Positions 1 through 5,666 of a stretch of DNA of 17,130 nt are shown piece after piece (the first letter of the stretch is position 1; every line of letters begins with the position of its first letter). The notes beneath the pieces were generated by a model that saw only the letters and a list, made by a program, of their open reading frames with translations, did not search any database and had not been told where the DNA came from. The stretch spans positions 1 to 17,130 of the forward strand of contig CANRDA010000014.1 in assembly GCA_947629285.1 (NCBI GenBank). Reading direction: 5' to 3'. This stretch comes from an uncultured Bacilli bacterium (GTDB lineage Bacteria > Bacillota_I > Bacilli_A > RF39 > UBA660). The translations under genes were made by a program, and so were the position numbers.

Positions 1-174
1 TTTATTTTCTAAAATATATATGGCGAGTCTTATTTTATCTATATTACTTAAATTATCAAACATATCTAATAAATTTAAGAAACTTTATTATTTTTTTCAA
101 AGAAACCCTCTTTAGTTTTGAGAGTTTTTTTATATACTTATACTTAATTTTTCTTTAAATATATGTCATTGTTA
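1..174. other. A+T-rich flank upstream of the ABC operon
   Basis: No complete gene is visible here. A plus-strand frame is open from base 2 to a TAG at 113-115 and would encode a hydrophobic tail, so it could be the 3' end of a gene cut by the window edge. Another frame is also open for a similar length, as expected by chance in such A+T-rich DNA, so coding potential is unproven. Around 103-132 an imperfect short hairpin (AAACCCTC pairing with GAGAGTTT, one mismatch) runs into a T tract and may be the terminator of an upstream gene. Confidence 0.3.
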
Positions 175-203
175 TTAACAAAAAAAATACTCTTTCATAA
201 TAT
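175..203 (+). promoter_or_regulatory. Possible promoter of the ABC transporter genes
   Basis: A TTAACA (175-180), a 17-base gap and a TAATAT (198-203) fit a weak sigma-A type promoter. The predicted start is only a few bases before the AGGAGG ribosome site at 213-218. The match is modest in A+T-rich DNA, and the operon could instead be transcribed from further upstream. Confidence 0.3.
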
Positions 204-224
204 AAATTAGTGAGGAGGAATCTC

Positions 225-971
225 ATGAAAAATGTTTTAGAAATTAAAAATTTAAAAAAAATATATCATACTAAGACACAGGAAACACTTGCAGTAGAAG
301 ATTTCTCATTTGATGTAAATGACGGAGATTTTATCGCAATAGTAGGTCCTAGTGGATGTGGTAAATCAACTATTCTTTCTGTACTTTGTGGACTCGAAGA
401 AAAATCAGGTGGAGAGATTAAATTTAATGGTAATACCAAAATAGGATATATGTTACAACAGGATTCCTTATTTGAATGGAGAAATATTTTAGATAATTGT
501 TTACTTGGACTTGAAATTAATAAAACTTTAAATGAAGAATCTAAAATGCGAGTTATTAACTTGCTTACAACTTATGGACTTAAAGACTTTATATATAGTT
601 ATCCAGATAATTTATCTGGAGGCATGAGACAGAGAGTCGCACTTATTAGGACACTCGCCACTAATCCTAATTTACTTTTACTTGATGAACCATTTTCTGC
701 ATTAGATTATCAAAGCAGACTTGCTATATCAGATGATATATATAACATTCTTAGGAAAGAAAAAAAGACTATGATAATGGTAACTCATGATATAGCTGAA
801 GCGATAAGTATGTGTGATAAAGTTATAGTTTTATCTGATAGACCTGCTAGAATAAAAAGTATTTATAATATAGAATTAGAAAACAAATCCACACCTATAA
901 ATAACAGAAAAGATAAGAATTTTTCATATTACTATGATAAGATTTGGAAGGATATTGATTTCCATGTATAG
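225..971 (+). CDS. ABC transporter ATP-binding protein (nitrate/sulfonate/taurine type)
   Basis: This 248-residue protein is the ATPase of an importer of the SsuB/TauB/ThiZ class. It hydrolyses ATP at the inner membrane face to drive its partner permease. Seen in order are Walker A GPSGCGKST (residues 41-49), a Q-loop (about 78-79), the LSGGM signature (130-134), Walker B LLLDEP (151-156) and the H-loop histidine (188) in VTHD. I chose the ATG at 225 because AGGAGG sits at 213-218, six bases before it; the longer GTG start at 210 would translate the ribosome site itself. The end overlaps the permease gene by 8 bases, so the two are translationally linked. The substrate cannot be read from the ATPase: sulfonates, taurine, nitrate, or thiamine precursors are all possible for this family. 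The family call is secure, the substrate is open. Confidence 0.95.
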   Translation: MKNVLEIKNLKKIYHTKTQETLAVEDFSFDVNDGDFIAIVGPSGCGKSTILSVLCGLEEKSGGEIKFNGNTKIGYMLQQDSLFEWRNILDNCLLGLEINKTLNEESKMRVINLLTTYGLKDFIYSYPDNLSGGMRQRVALIRTLATNPNLLLLDEPFSALDYQSRLAISDDIYNILRKEKKTMIMVTHDIAEAISMCDKVIVLSDRPARIKSIYNIELENKSTPINNRKDKNFSYYYDKIWKDIDFHV

Positions 972-1758
972 TTTAGAACATATTAAATTTTTAAAAAAAT
1001 TAAAACGAGAAAAACTAATTGTAACAATAAGTCAGTTAGCAATTTTTATTTTCTTTTTAATTATATGGCAAGTACTTGCTGATTTAAATATAATAAATAC
1101 TTTTATCTTTTCAAGTCCTAAAAAAATATTTGAAACTATAGTTGGTTTATACAAAAATAAAAATTTATTTAGTCACATATGGGTTACAGTTTATGAGACT
1201 ATAATAAGTTTTAGTGTAGCAACTATTTTAGGTACATTTATCGCATCTTTATTGTGGTGGAGGAAAAGGATACAAAAAATAATTGAACCATACTTAACTA
1301 TATTAAATAGTCTTCCTAAAGTAGCACTTGGTCCTATGATTATTATTTGGTTTGGTGCGGGTATTAAGTCAATTATATTTATGGCACTACTTATATCTCT
1401 TATAATTACTATTATAAATGTATATGAAGGGTTTAATAGTGTTAATGCAAATAAGATTAAGCTCATGAAATCTCTTGGGGCAAGTAAGTATCAATTATTT
1501 TTTAAATTAATACTTCCAAATAGTTTAAATACTATAATAAGTGCGTTAAAAATAAATGTAAGTATGTCTTTAATAGGTGTTATTATGGGTGAGTTCCTTG
1601 TATCTAAAAAAGGTATTGGTTATTTAATACTTTATGGTTCTCAAGTATTTAATTTAAGTCTAGTTATAAGTGGTATATTTATACTTTGTATTGTTGCAGC
1701 AATAATGTATTATATAGTTAGTTTTATTGAAAAAAGGGTGTTAAAAAAAAGATATTAA
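964..1758 (+). CDS. ABC transporter permease (SsuC/TauC/ThiX type)
   Basis: This 264-residue integral membrane protein forms the transport channel with the ATPase encoded just before it. It has about six hydrophobic segments. It also carries the cytoplasmic EAA loop that docks the ATPase, read here as EGFNSVNANKI..LMKSLGAS...ILP (residues 155-185). An open frame extends to an ATG at 934, but I favour the ATG at 964. GGAAGGA at 946-952 lies 11 bases before it, and the shorter form gives the usual short cytoplasmic N-terminus before the first membrane helix. The 8-base overlap with the ATPase gene indicates coupled translation. No substrate-binding protein follows: transcription meets a terminator overlapping the stop codon. 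The binding protein must lie upstream of the window or elsewhere. Confidence 0.93.
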   Translation: MYSLEHIKFLKKLKREKLIVTISQLAIFIFFLIIWQVLADLNIINTFIFSSPKKIFETIVGLYKNKNLFSHIWVTVYETIISFSVATILGTFIASLLWWRKRIQKIIEPYLTILNSLPKVALGPMIIIWFGAGIKSIIFMALLISLIITIINVYEGFNSVNANKIKLMKSLGASKYQLFFKLILPNSLNTIISALKINVSMSLIGVIMGEFLVSKKGIGYLILYGSQVFNLSLVISGIFILCIVAAIMYYIVSFIEKRVLKKRY

Positions 1759-1772
1759 CATCTTTTTTTGTT
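1742..1772 (+). terminator. Terminator of the ABC operon (copy 1 of a repeated hairpin)
   Basis: An A7-GAT arm and an ATC-T7 arm form a 10-bp stem around the loop ATTAAC, with the 3' T run serving as the U tract. The permease TAA stop (1756-1758) lies in the loop and 3' arm. The stem is symmetric, so it can also act on minus-strand transcripts from the Fic gene. The same element, loop included, recurs at 3285-3309. Confidence 0.7.
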
Positions 1773-1775
1773 TAT
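1744..1775. repeat. Direct repeat, left copy (pairs with 3285-3316)
   Basis: Bases 1744-1775 match 3285-3316 in the same orientation at 30 of 32 positions without gaps. The shared block includes the terminator hairpin and, beyond it, bases that in the right copy are the last codons of dinD. The left copy therefore looks like it carries a vestige of the dinD 3' end. The repeats bracket the Fic gene and the RhuM remnant. Confidence 0.75.
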
Positions 1776-1805
1776 GAACAGCTCTTCTTCATAATTTCAA
1801 CTGTT
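1776..1805 (-). terminator. Possible hairpin downstream of the Fic gene
   Basis: GAACAG (1776-1781) and CTGTTC (1800-1805) form a 6-bp stem with an 18-base loop just after the Fic stop codon. It is followed on the minus strand by an A-rich stretch and then the repeated terminator hairpin. Alone it lacks a U tract, so termination probably depends on the second hairpin at 1742-1772. Confidence 0.35.
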
Positions 1806-1813
1806 CTACTTAT

Positions 1814-2866
1814 TTAATTATTCCATTTATATTTTGTATATCTTCCACCAGAGATTTTGACAATTTTATCTTCTTTAAGTAATTTATTTAATACTCTTTC
1901 AATTGTAGTCTCACTTAAATCAAGACACTTATTCATAATAAATGCTTTATCTATTGGTATAATATTATCCTTAAATATATCTATAATTCTATCATAAGCA
2001 GTTATTTTTTTATTTTCAGCAATATTTATTCTTGTATCAAATTCTTTATAAGCATTTAATATTATTCCCAAATAGTATTCTACAAAATATGAATAATCAT
2101 TCTCATTATCATGCCATTTTACTGAACTTTTTTCTAAAGTATCATAATAACTATCTTTTGTTTCTTCGATAATTTTTTCAATACTAATATATTTCCCTAC
2201 AACATAATCTGCTTTATATAGTAATAATAAAGTAAGTAATCTACTCATTCTTCCATTACCATCATTAAATGGATGTATAGATATAAAATCTAATATAAAT
2301 ATCGGAATTAGTACTAGTAAATCACATAATTCATTATTGACTAATTCATTATAATTTTTACATAAATCTTCAATTGCAATTGGTGTTTCAACAGGAGATA
2401 GAGGTGTAAATCTTATTTTCTTTTCTCCTTTTTCATTTTCTTCTTCAATATAGTTTTGAGAATTCTTAAATTTGCCGCCATAATTATAACCTGTATATTT
2501 ATATAAATCTCTGTGTAATTGTAATATTGTATTTTGAGTAATATCAATAAAGTTGTAATTCTCATGGATTAAAGATAATACATCTCTATAACCAGCGATT
2601 TCTTCCTCATTCCTGTTTTTAGGTTCTAACTTTTGATTTACAATTTCGCTAATTCTTTTATTAGTAGTATAAATACCTTCAATTTTATTTGAAGAAGAAG
2701 TACTTTGGATTTTAGCAACTTTTAATAAAGTATCTAAAGTGTCTTTTTTAGTATCCAACAAATATGATTGTTTTCCTTTATATTCATGGATTTTACTTAT
2801 TAAATTAATAATATTACTGTTAGATATGATACCATTATATTCTTCCATTAAATTAAATCTTCTCAA
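1814..2866 (-). CDS. Fic family protein (probable AMPylase, class II)
   Basis: This 350-residue protein belongs to the Fic/DOC family, which usually transfers AMP (or another nucleotide moiety) from a nucleotide to a hydroxyl on a target protein. The catalytic motif HPFNDGNGRMSR (residues 198-209) is intact, including the histidine and the acidic Mg-binding residue. An N-terminal inhibitory helix SNKIEG (59-64) fits the class II (S/T)xxxE(G/N) pattern, so the enzyme is probably self-inhibited. The C-terminus (about 300-350) reads as a winged-helix DNA-binding domain. The chosen start is TTG at 2866, 11 bases after AAGGAG (2878-2883); an ATG at 2848 would shorten it by six residues. An operator-like array covers the promoter, suggesting the C-terminal domain may bind its own control region (inference). 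The targets are unknown. Confidence 0.92.
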   Translation of the reverse strand: MRRFNLMEEYNGIISNSNIINLISKIHEYKGKQSYLLDTKKDTLDTLLKVAKIQSTSSSNKIEGIYTTNKRISEIVNQKLEPKNRNEEEIAGYRDVLSLIHENYNFIDITQNTILQLHRDLYKYTGYNYGGKFKNSQNYIEEENEKGEKKIRFTPLSPVETPIAIEDLCKNYNELVNNELCDLLVLIPIFILDFISIHPFNDGNGRMSRLLTLLLLYKADYVVGKYISIEKIIEETKDSYYDTLEKSSVKWHDNENDYSYFVEYYLGIILNAYKEFDTRINIAENKKITAYDRIIDIFKDNIIPIDKAFIMNKCLDLSETTIERVLNKLLKEDKIVKISGGRYTKYKWNN

Positions 2867-2873
2867 ATTGCAT
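2853..2873 (-). CDS. Possible six-codon leader ORF before the Fic gene
   Basis: An ATG at 2871-2873 has the best spacing (4 bases) to the AAGGAG at 2878-2883. It opens a frame of six codons (MQFEKI) that stops at 2853-2855. The in-frame ATG of the Fic gene at 2846-2848 follows four bases later. This could be a minicistron coupling translation to the Fic gene, or it could be accidental, because the ATG is part of the repeated ATGATGCAA operator element. I regard it as a weak call. Confidence 0.2.
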   Translation of the reverse strand: MQFEKI

Positions 2874-2937
2874 CATTCTCCTTCCATTTGCATCATTATA
2901 ACATAAAATGATGCAATTAACAATATATTTGATGCAA
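2868..2937 (-). promoter_or_regulatory. Promoter of the Fic gene embedded in a four-site operator array
   Basis: On the minus strand a TTGTTA (2918-2923), 17 bases and a TATAAT (2895-2900) form a good promoter. A 9-base element, TTGCATCAT or its complement ATGATGCAA, occurs at 2868-2876, 2888-2896 and 2908-2916, and in near-perfect form at 2929-2937. The copies start 20, 20 and 21 bases apart, about two DNA turns. Two copies point one way and two the other. They cover the region upstream of -35, the spacer, the -10 and the zone between ribosome site and start codon, which is the layout expected of a repressor operator. Confidence 0.75.
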
Positions 2938-2951
2938 ATAAATTTACATTA

Positions 2952-3295
2952 TTAATTATGCGTAATATTATATTTTTTAAACAGAACCTTTCTAGTTATA
3001 TTTTAAAATCAGTTGCTTTTTTTAATTAACTCGATAGCCACTGTAATAATGTTATCTAAACTATAACAATTATACTATCTTTCAACATTACGATTTACTT
3101 CTTACTGAACTTGTCTAAATTTTCGATTAGTTGAATTTTTTCCAATTCTCTTGATTCATATATTTCATTTAAATTATAACTAATTGTACCAAGCTTAACA
3201 TTAAATAACTCTACCATAGTTTTTTGAGTCAACCAAAAATCCTCATTATCATACAATATAGTTAAAACTAAAGCACTTATATCTAAAAAAAGATA
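2952..3295 (-). pseudogene. Decayed RhuM-family gene
   Basis: No intact gene fills 2867-3307, but the minus strand holds a broken RhuM-family sequence. One frame (3295 to a TAA at 3095-3097) reads ILYDNEDFWLTQKTMVELF and then LNEIYESREL, the typical RhuM N-terminal part. After a frameshift the reading continues as EVNRNVER, a stop, then YSLDNIITVA, further stops, and TRKVLFKKY. This matches the family order of REVxRxxxYYNLDxIIxVGYR and the FRxWATxxLKEY segment. The start codon is missing, the frame shifts at least once and there are at least three internal stops, so it cannot make a full protein. RhuM proteins are of uncertain function and are often found in accessory islands near Fic and DinD-like genes. 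The truncated 5' end abuts the right repeat copy. Confidence 0.75.
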
Positions 3296-3309
3296 TTAAC
3301 ATCTTTTTT
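3285..3309 (-). terminator. Terminator of dinD (copy 2 of the repeated hairpin)
   Basis: Reading the minus strand just after the dinD TAA (3308-3310), AAAAAAGAT pairs with ATCTTTTTT around a GTTAAT loop. This gives a 9-bp stem with a built-in U tract. It is the same element as the terminator of the ABC operon at 1742-1772, including the loop. Confidence 0.7.
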
Positions 3310-3316
3310 AGTTCAT
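3285..3316. repeat. Direct repeat, right copy (pairs with 1744-1775)
   Basis: This is the second copy of the 32-bp repeat (30/32 identical). Here the block spans the dinD terminator plus the last dinD codons, so this is probably the ancestral context and 1744-1775 the duplicated one. Confidence 0.75.
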
Positions 3317-4138
3317 ATTGCTTTCTATAAGTTTTCTATCTTTTTCTAATTCTTTCAAACTCTTTTTAGGTGTAGGCAATTCTTCAGGCATTATCCCACC
3401 ATTCTTCTTTATAACTTCCCTGATATTTTTACCTACTATATAATGAGCTTGGTTTGCTTCTTTTTCGGTTTTTATATTTTCCATTTTTAACTTAGACTCA
3501 GTTTGTGTAATACGGAATAAATTTGCTGCAAGTTCTACACTTCCCATATTATCTAAAATATCTTCTCTATACCTTAATCCTTTTCTTTTAGCAATGTCAT
3601 CTGCGGTTTCACCATTATATAAACCTTTATATCCAGAGTTATGAAATTGGTCAAAATTTTTAACTCCTGCATTTTTAGCCGTTTGATTGAGAGAGTAATT
3701 GCCTTTTTTGGTTAAGTTTCTTTGATAAAACCTTTTTTCATCCTCAGTTAATGTACTGTATTCTTTTTCACTAACTTCTTGTTTTCTTGTCTGAATAGCA
3801 AAATATGTTTGAGCAAGCGCAATCACAGATTTCCTACTGTCTCCATTTTGCGCAATTAAATAACAAGCATATCTTGTAAGTTTATAATCATTCTGTTTTC
3901 TCTTTGCATTTGAACCTATAGATACCATTTTCCTGACGTCGGCAAAATGGTCAGATAAATTGATATTACTGTTCTCACAAGCATTTTTTGCCTTCAATAT
4001 TACCTTTTCAAAATTTTCCCATTTATTATATCCAAGCGCTTGCATTAATTCTCTTGCATACCAAAATTCAGTACCATTTTCATCAATATGTTTAATGCTT
4101 TCAAATGTTTTAGTAGTGTTTTCAATTAGTTCTTTCAT
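3308..4138 (-). CDS. dinD: DNA damage-inducible protein D (DinD)
   Basis: This 276-residue protein aligns along its whole length with the DinD family as I know it from E. coli. In E. coli DinD is SOS-induced and inhibits RecA filament activities. Landmarks are WYARELMQALGY (26-37), GSNAKR (75-80), LTRYACYLIAQNGD (87-100), TYFAIQTRKQE (111-121), the MGSVELAANLFRITQTE stretch near residue 200, and PEELPTP near 250. The N-terminal third resembles BRO-N/antirepressor domains of phage proteins. The start ATG has AGGGGGA about seven bases before it. It has its own promoter with a LexA box in the spacer, so SOS control is well supported by sequence. It is followed by a repeated terminator and the Fic/RhuM accessory patch. 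RecA-related action in this species is inferred from the family. Confidence 0.93.
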   Translation of the reverse strand: MKELIENTTKTFESIKHIDENGTEFWYARELMQALGYNKWENFEKVILKAKNACENSNINLSDHFADVRKMVSIGSNAKRKQNDYKLTRYACYLIAQNGDSRKSVIALAQTYFAIQTRKQEVSEKEYSTLTEDEKRFYQRNLTKKGNYSLNQTAKNAGVKNFDQFHNSGYKGLYNGETADDIAKRKGLRYREDILDNMGSVELAANLFRITQTESKLKMENIKTEKEANQAHYIVGKNIREVIKKNGGIMPEELPTPKKSLKELEKDRKLIESNMN

Positions 4139-4171
4139 TCTTAATTCCCCCTTTATTCACTAACTAATCAA

Positions 4172-4200
4172 ATTTTATCATTAAAACATACGTTTGTAAA
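4172..4200 (-). promoter_or_regulatory. dinD promoter with LexA (SOS) box
   Basis: On the minus strand TTTACA (4195-4200), 17 bases, and TAAAAT (4172-4177) make a promoter. Its spacer holds CAAACGTATGTTTT (4183-4196), which matches 12 of 14 positions of the Bacillus LexA/DinR consensus CGAACRNRYGTTYC. A repressor bound there would block RNA polymerase directly. This fits SOS induction of the dinD gene 34 bases downstream. Confidence 0.8.
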
Positions 4201-4228
4201 TATTTTTTCGATATTTTTTAAAATTTTT

Positions 4229-4269
4229 TTATACCATCTGTATAAGTTACTCAAAAAATTAGAGTAACT
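4229..4269. repeat. Two back-to-back hairpins between rarA and dinD
   Basis: AGTTACTC (4245-4252) pairs perfectly with GAGTAACT (4262-4269) around a 9-base loop. TTATAC (4229-4234) pairs with GTATAA (4240-4245) around CATCT. They lie 11 bases after the rarA stop codon and probably help end its transcript. Neither has a canonical U tract on the minus strand, so readthrough toward dinD is possible. Confidence 0.45.
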
Positions 4270-4279
4270 GACACCACTA

Positions 4280-5587
4280 TTACTTCTCACATCTAATAGT
4301 CTCTTTAATTTTACTAATTTGTTCAAGTCTAGCTTTTACATTTTTCTCACTACCAAAATCACTTGGAAAATAAAACTTTGTACCTATTAAATTGTCAGGC
4401 AAGCAATCCATATCAGTCATTTTATATCTATAATTTTGAGAGTATTCATACCCATCTCCATATCCCATTTCTTTATCTAATTTTGTAACCGCATTCCTTA
4501 ATCTATTTGGAACTTTTAACTCATTAGTTTTCTTAGCTACATCTTTTGCACTCTCATAAGCAGTATAAAGTGAATTTGACTTTGGAGAAATCGCTAAATA
4601 AACTACAGCTTGGGCTAAATTAACATTACACTCTGGGTATCCTATATATTTACAAGCATTAAAAGTAGATGTTGCTTGCACCAAAGCAGATGGGTTTGCA
4701 AGTCCTATATCTTCAGATGAAAATCTAATAAGTCTCCTTGCAATATAAAGTGGATCTTCCCCTGCTTCAAGCATACGCGCTAAATAATAAAGTGAGGCGT
4801 CTACATCACTATTTCTCATAGATTTGTGTAGTGCGCTTATTAAATTATAGTGTTCTTCACCATTCTTATCATAAATAAATGTTTTTTCACTCATTATTTT
4901 TTCTAATAGTTCTTTTGTAATTTTATTTTTATTTTTTGGCAAACACTTAATTACATTCTCAAGTGTGTTAAGTAAACTTCTAGCATCTCCACTAGAGGAA
5001 TTAATTATCGAAGCTTTTGCTTCTTCATCAATTTGTATTTTTGGATAAAATTCCTTTAATGTCTTATCTAATATTGTTTTTAAATTATCAAATGTAAGTT
5101 CATGAAGAACATATACTTTACTCCTAGAAAGTAAGGCAGAATTCACCTCAAAAGAAGGGTTTTCAGTAGTCGCACCTATTAAAACAATATCTCCTTTTTC
5201 TACATAAGGAAGAAGTGTATCTTGTTGTGATTTATTAAATCTATGAATTTCATCTATAAATAAGATTGTTCTTTTATTATTTAGTTTATTCATCTTTGCA
5301 ATCTCTTCTACTTGTTTAATATCTTTTACTCCACTTTCAACCGCACTTATTTGGTTAAAGTCAGAAGAGGTTTTATTAGCAATTATTTTTGCAAGAGTTG
5401 TCTTCCCAACACCCGGAGGCCCGTAAAATATCATAGATGAAATATTATCATTTTCTATAGTTTTTCTAAGAAGTGAATTTTTACCTACTATATCTTCCTG
5501 TCCAACAAAATCATCTAAAGTTTTAGGTCTTGCTTTTTCTGCTAACGGTTTAAAATCATCGTTATCAGCATAGTCAAATAAAGTCAT
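4280..5587 (-). CDS. rarA: Replication-associated recombination protein A (RarA/MgsA)
   Basis: This 435-residue AAA+ ATPase, related to clamp loaders, acts at stalled replication forks. Seen are Walker A GPPGVGKT (56-63), Walker B ILFIDE (108-113) followed by IHRF, and the sensor-1 region GATTENPSF (138-146). An arginine-finger SRS (154-156) and the family's C-terminal signature GEDPLYIARRLIRFSSEDIG are also present. Length and order are normal for the family. The ATG start has AAGGTGA seven bases upstream. It has its own promoter (-35 at 5630-5635, -10 at 5607-5612) and is followed by hairpins before dinD. Neighbouring rarA and dinD both deal with DNA damage, but they have separate promoters and I see no LexA box before rarA. 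Confidence 0.96.
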   Translation of the reverse strand: MTLFDYADNDDFKPLAEKARPKTLDDFVGQEDIVGKNSLLRKTIENDNISSMIFYGPPGVGKTTLAKIIANKTSSDFNQISAVESGVKDIKQVEEIAKMNKLNNKRTILFIDEIHRFNKSQQDTLLPYVEKGDIVLIGATTENPSFEVNSALLSRSKVYVLHELTFDNLKTILDKTLKEFYPKIQIDEEAKASIINSSSGDARSLLNTLENVIKCLPKNKNKITKELLEKIMSEKTFIYDKNGEEHYNLISALHKSMRNSDVDASLYYLARMLEAGEDPLYIARRLIRFSSEDIGLANPSALVQATSTFNACKYIGYPECNVNLAQAVVYLAISPKSNSLYTAYESAKDVAKKTNELKVPNRLRNAVTKLDKEMGYGDGYEYSQNYRYKMTDMDCLPDNLIGTKFYFPSDFGSEKNVKARLEQISKIKETIRCEK

Positions 5588-5606
5588 ACTATCACCTTGT
5601 ATACTA

Positions 5607-5635
5607 TTATAACAATTAAAGATTTTAATTGCAAC
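5607..5635 (-). promoter_or_regulatory. rarA promoter
   Basis: TTGCAA (5630-5635), a 17-base spacer and a perfect TATAAT (5607-5612) on the minus strand lie about 20 bases before the rarA start codon. The -35 begins directly where the U tract of the MATE gene terminator ends. Confidence 0.7.
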
Positions 5636-5663
5636 AAAGAAAAAACTATCATTTATCGATAGT
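5635..5663 (-). terminator. Terminator of the MATE-kinase gene
   Basis: On the minus strand ACTATC (5658-5663) pairs with GATAGT (5645-5650) around GATAAAT. A TTTTTTC tract follows, beginning four bases after the stop codon of the fusion gene. Confidence 0.75.
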
Positions 5664-5666
5664 AAT

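Noticed and set aside
1191..1466. 91-codon open frame on the minus strand
   Set aside because: It lies antisense inside the clearly coding permease gene and has no ribosome site or family resemblance.
1776..1813. Short minus-strand frame ending VEIMKKSCS after the Fic gene
   Set aside because: Too short to assign to any family; it could be a gene remnant but nothing supports that.
1814..2866. Fic-antitoxin toxin-antitoxin pair
   Set aside because: No small antitoxin gene lies beside either Fic gene; both proteins carry their own inhibitory helix motif instead.
2868..2937. CRISPR-like repeat array
   Set aside because: The repeats are only 9 bases, change orientation and cover a promoter, which fits an operator and not a CRISPR array.
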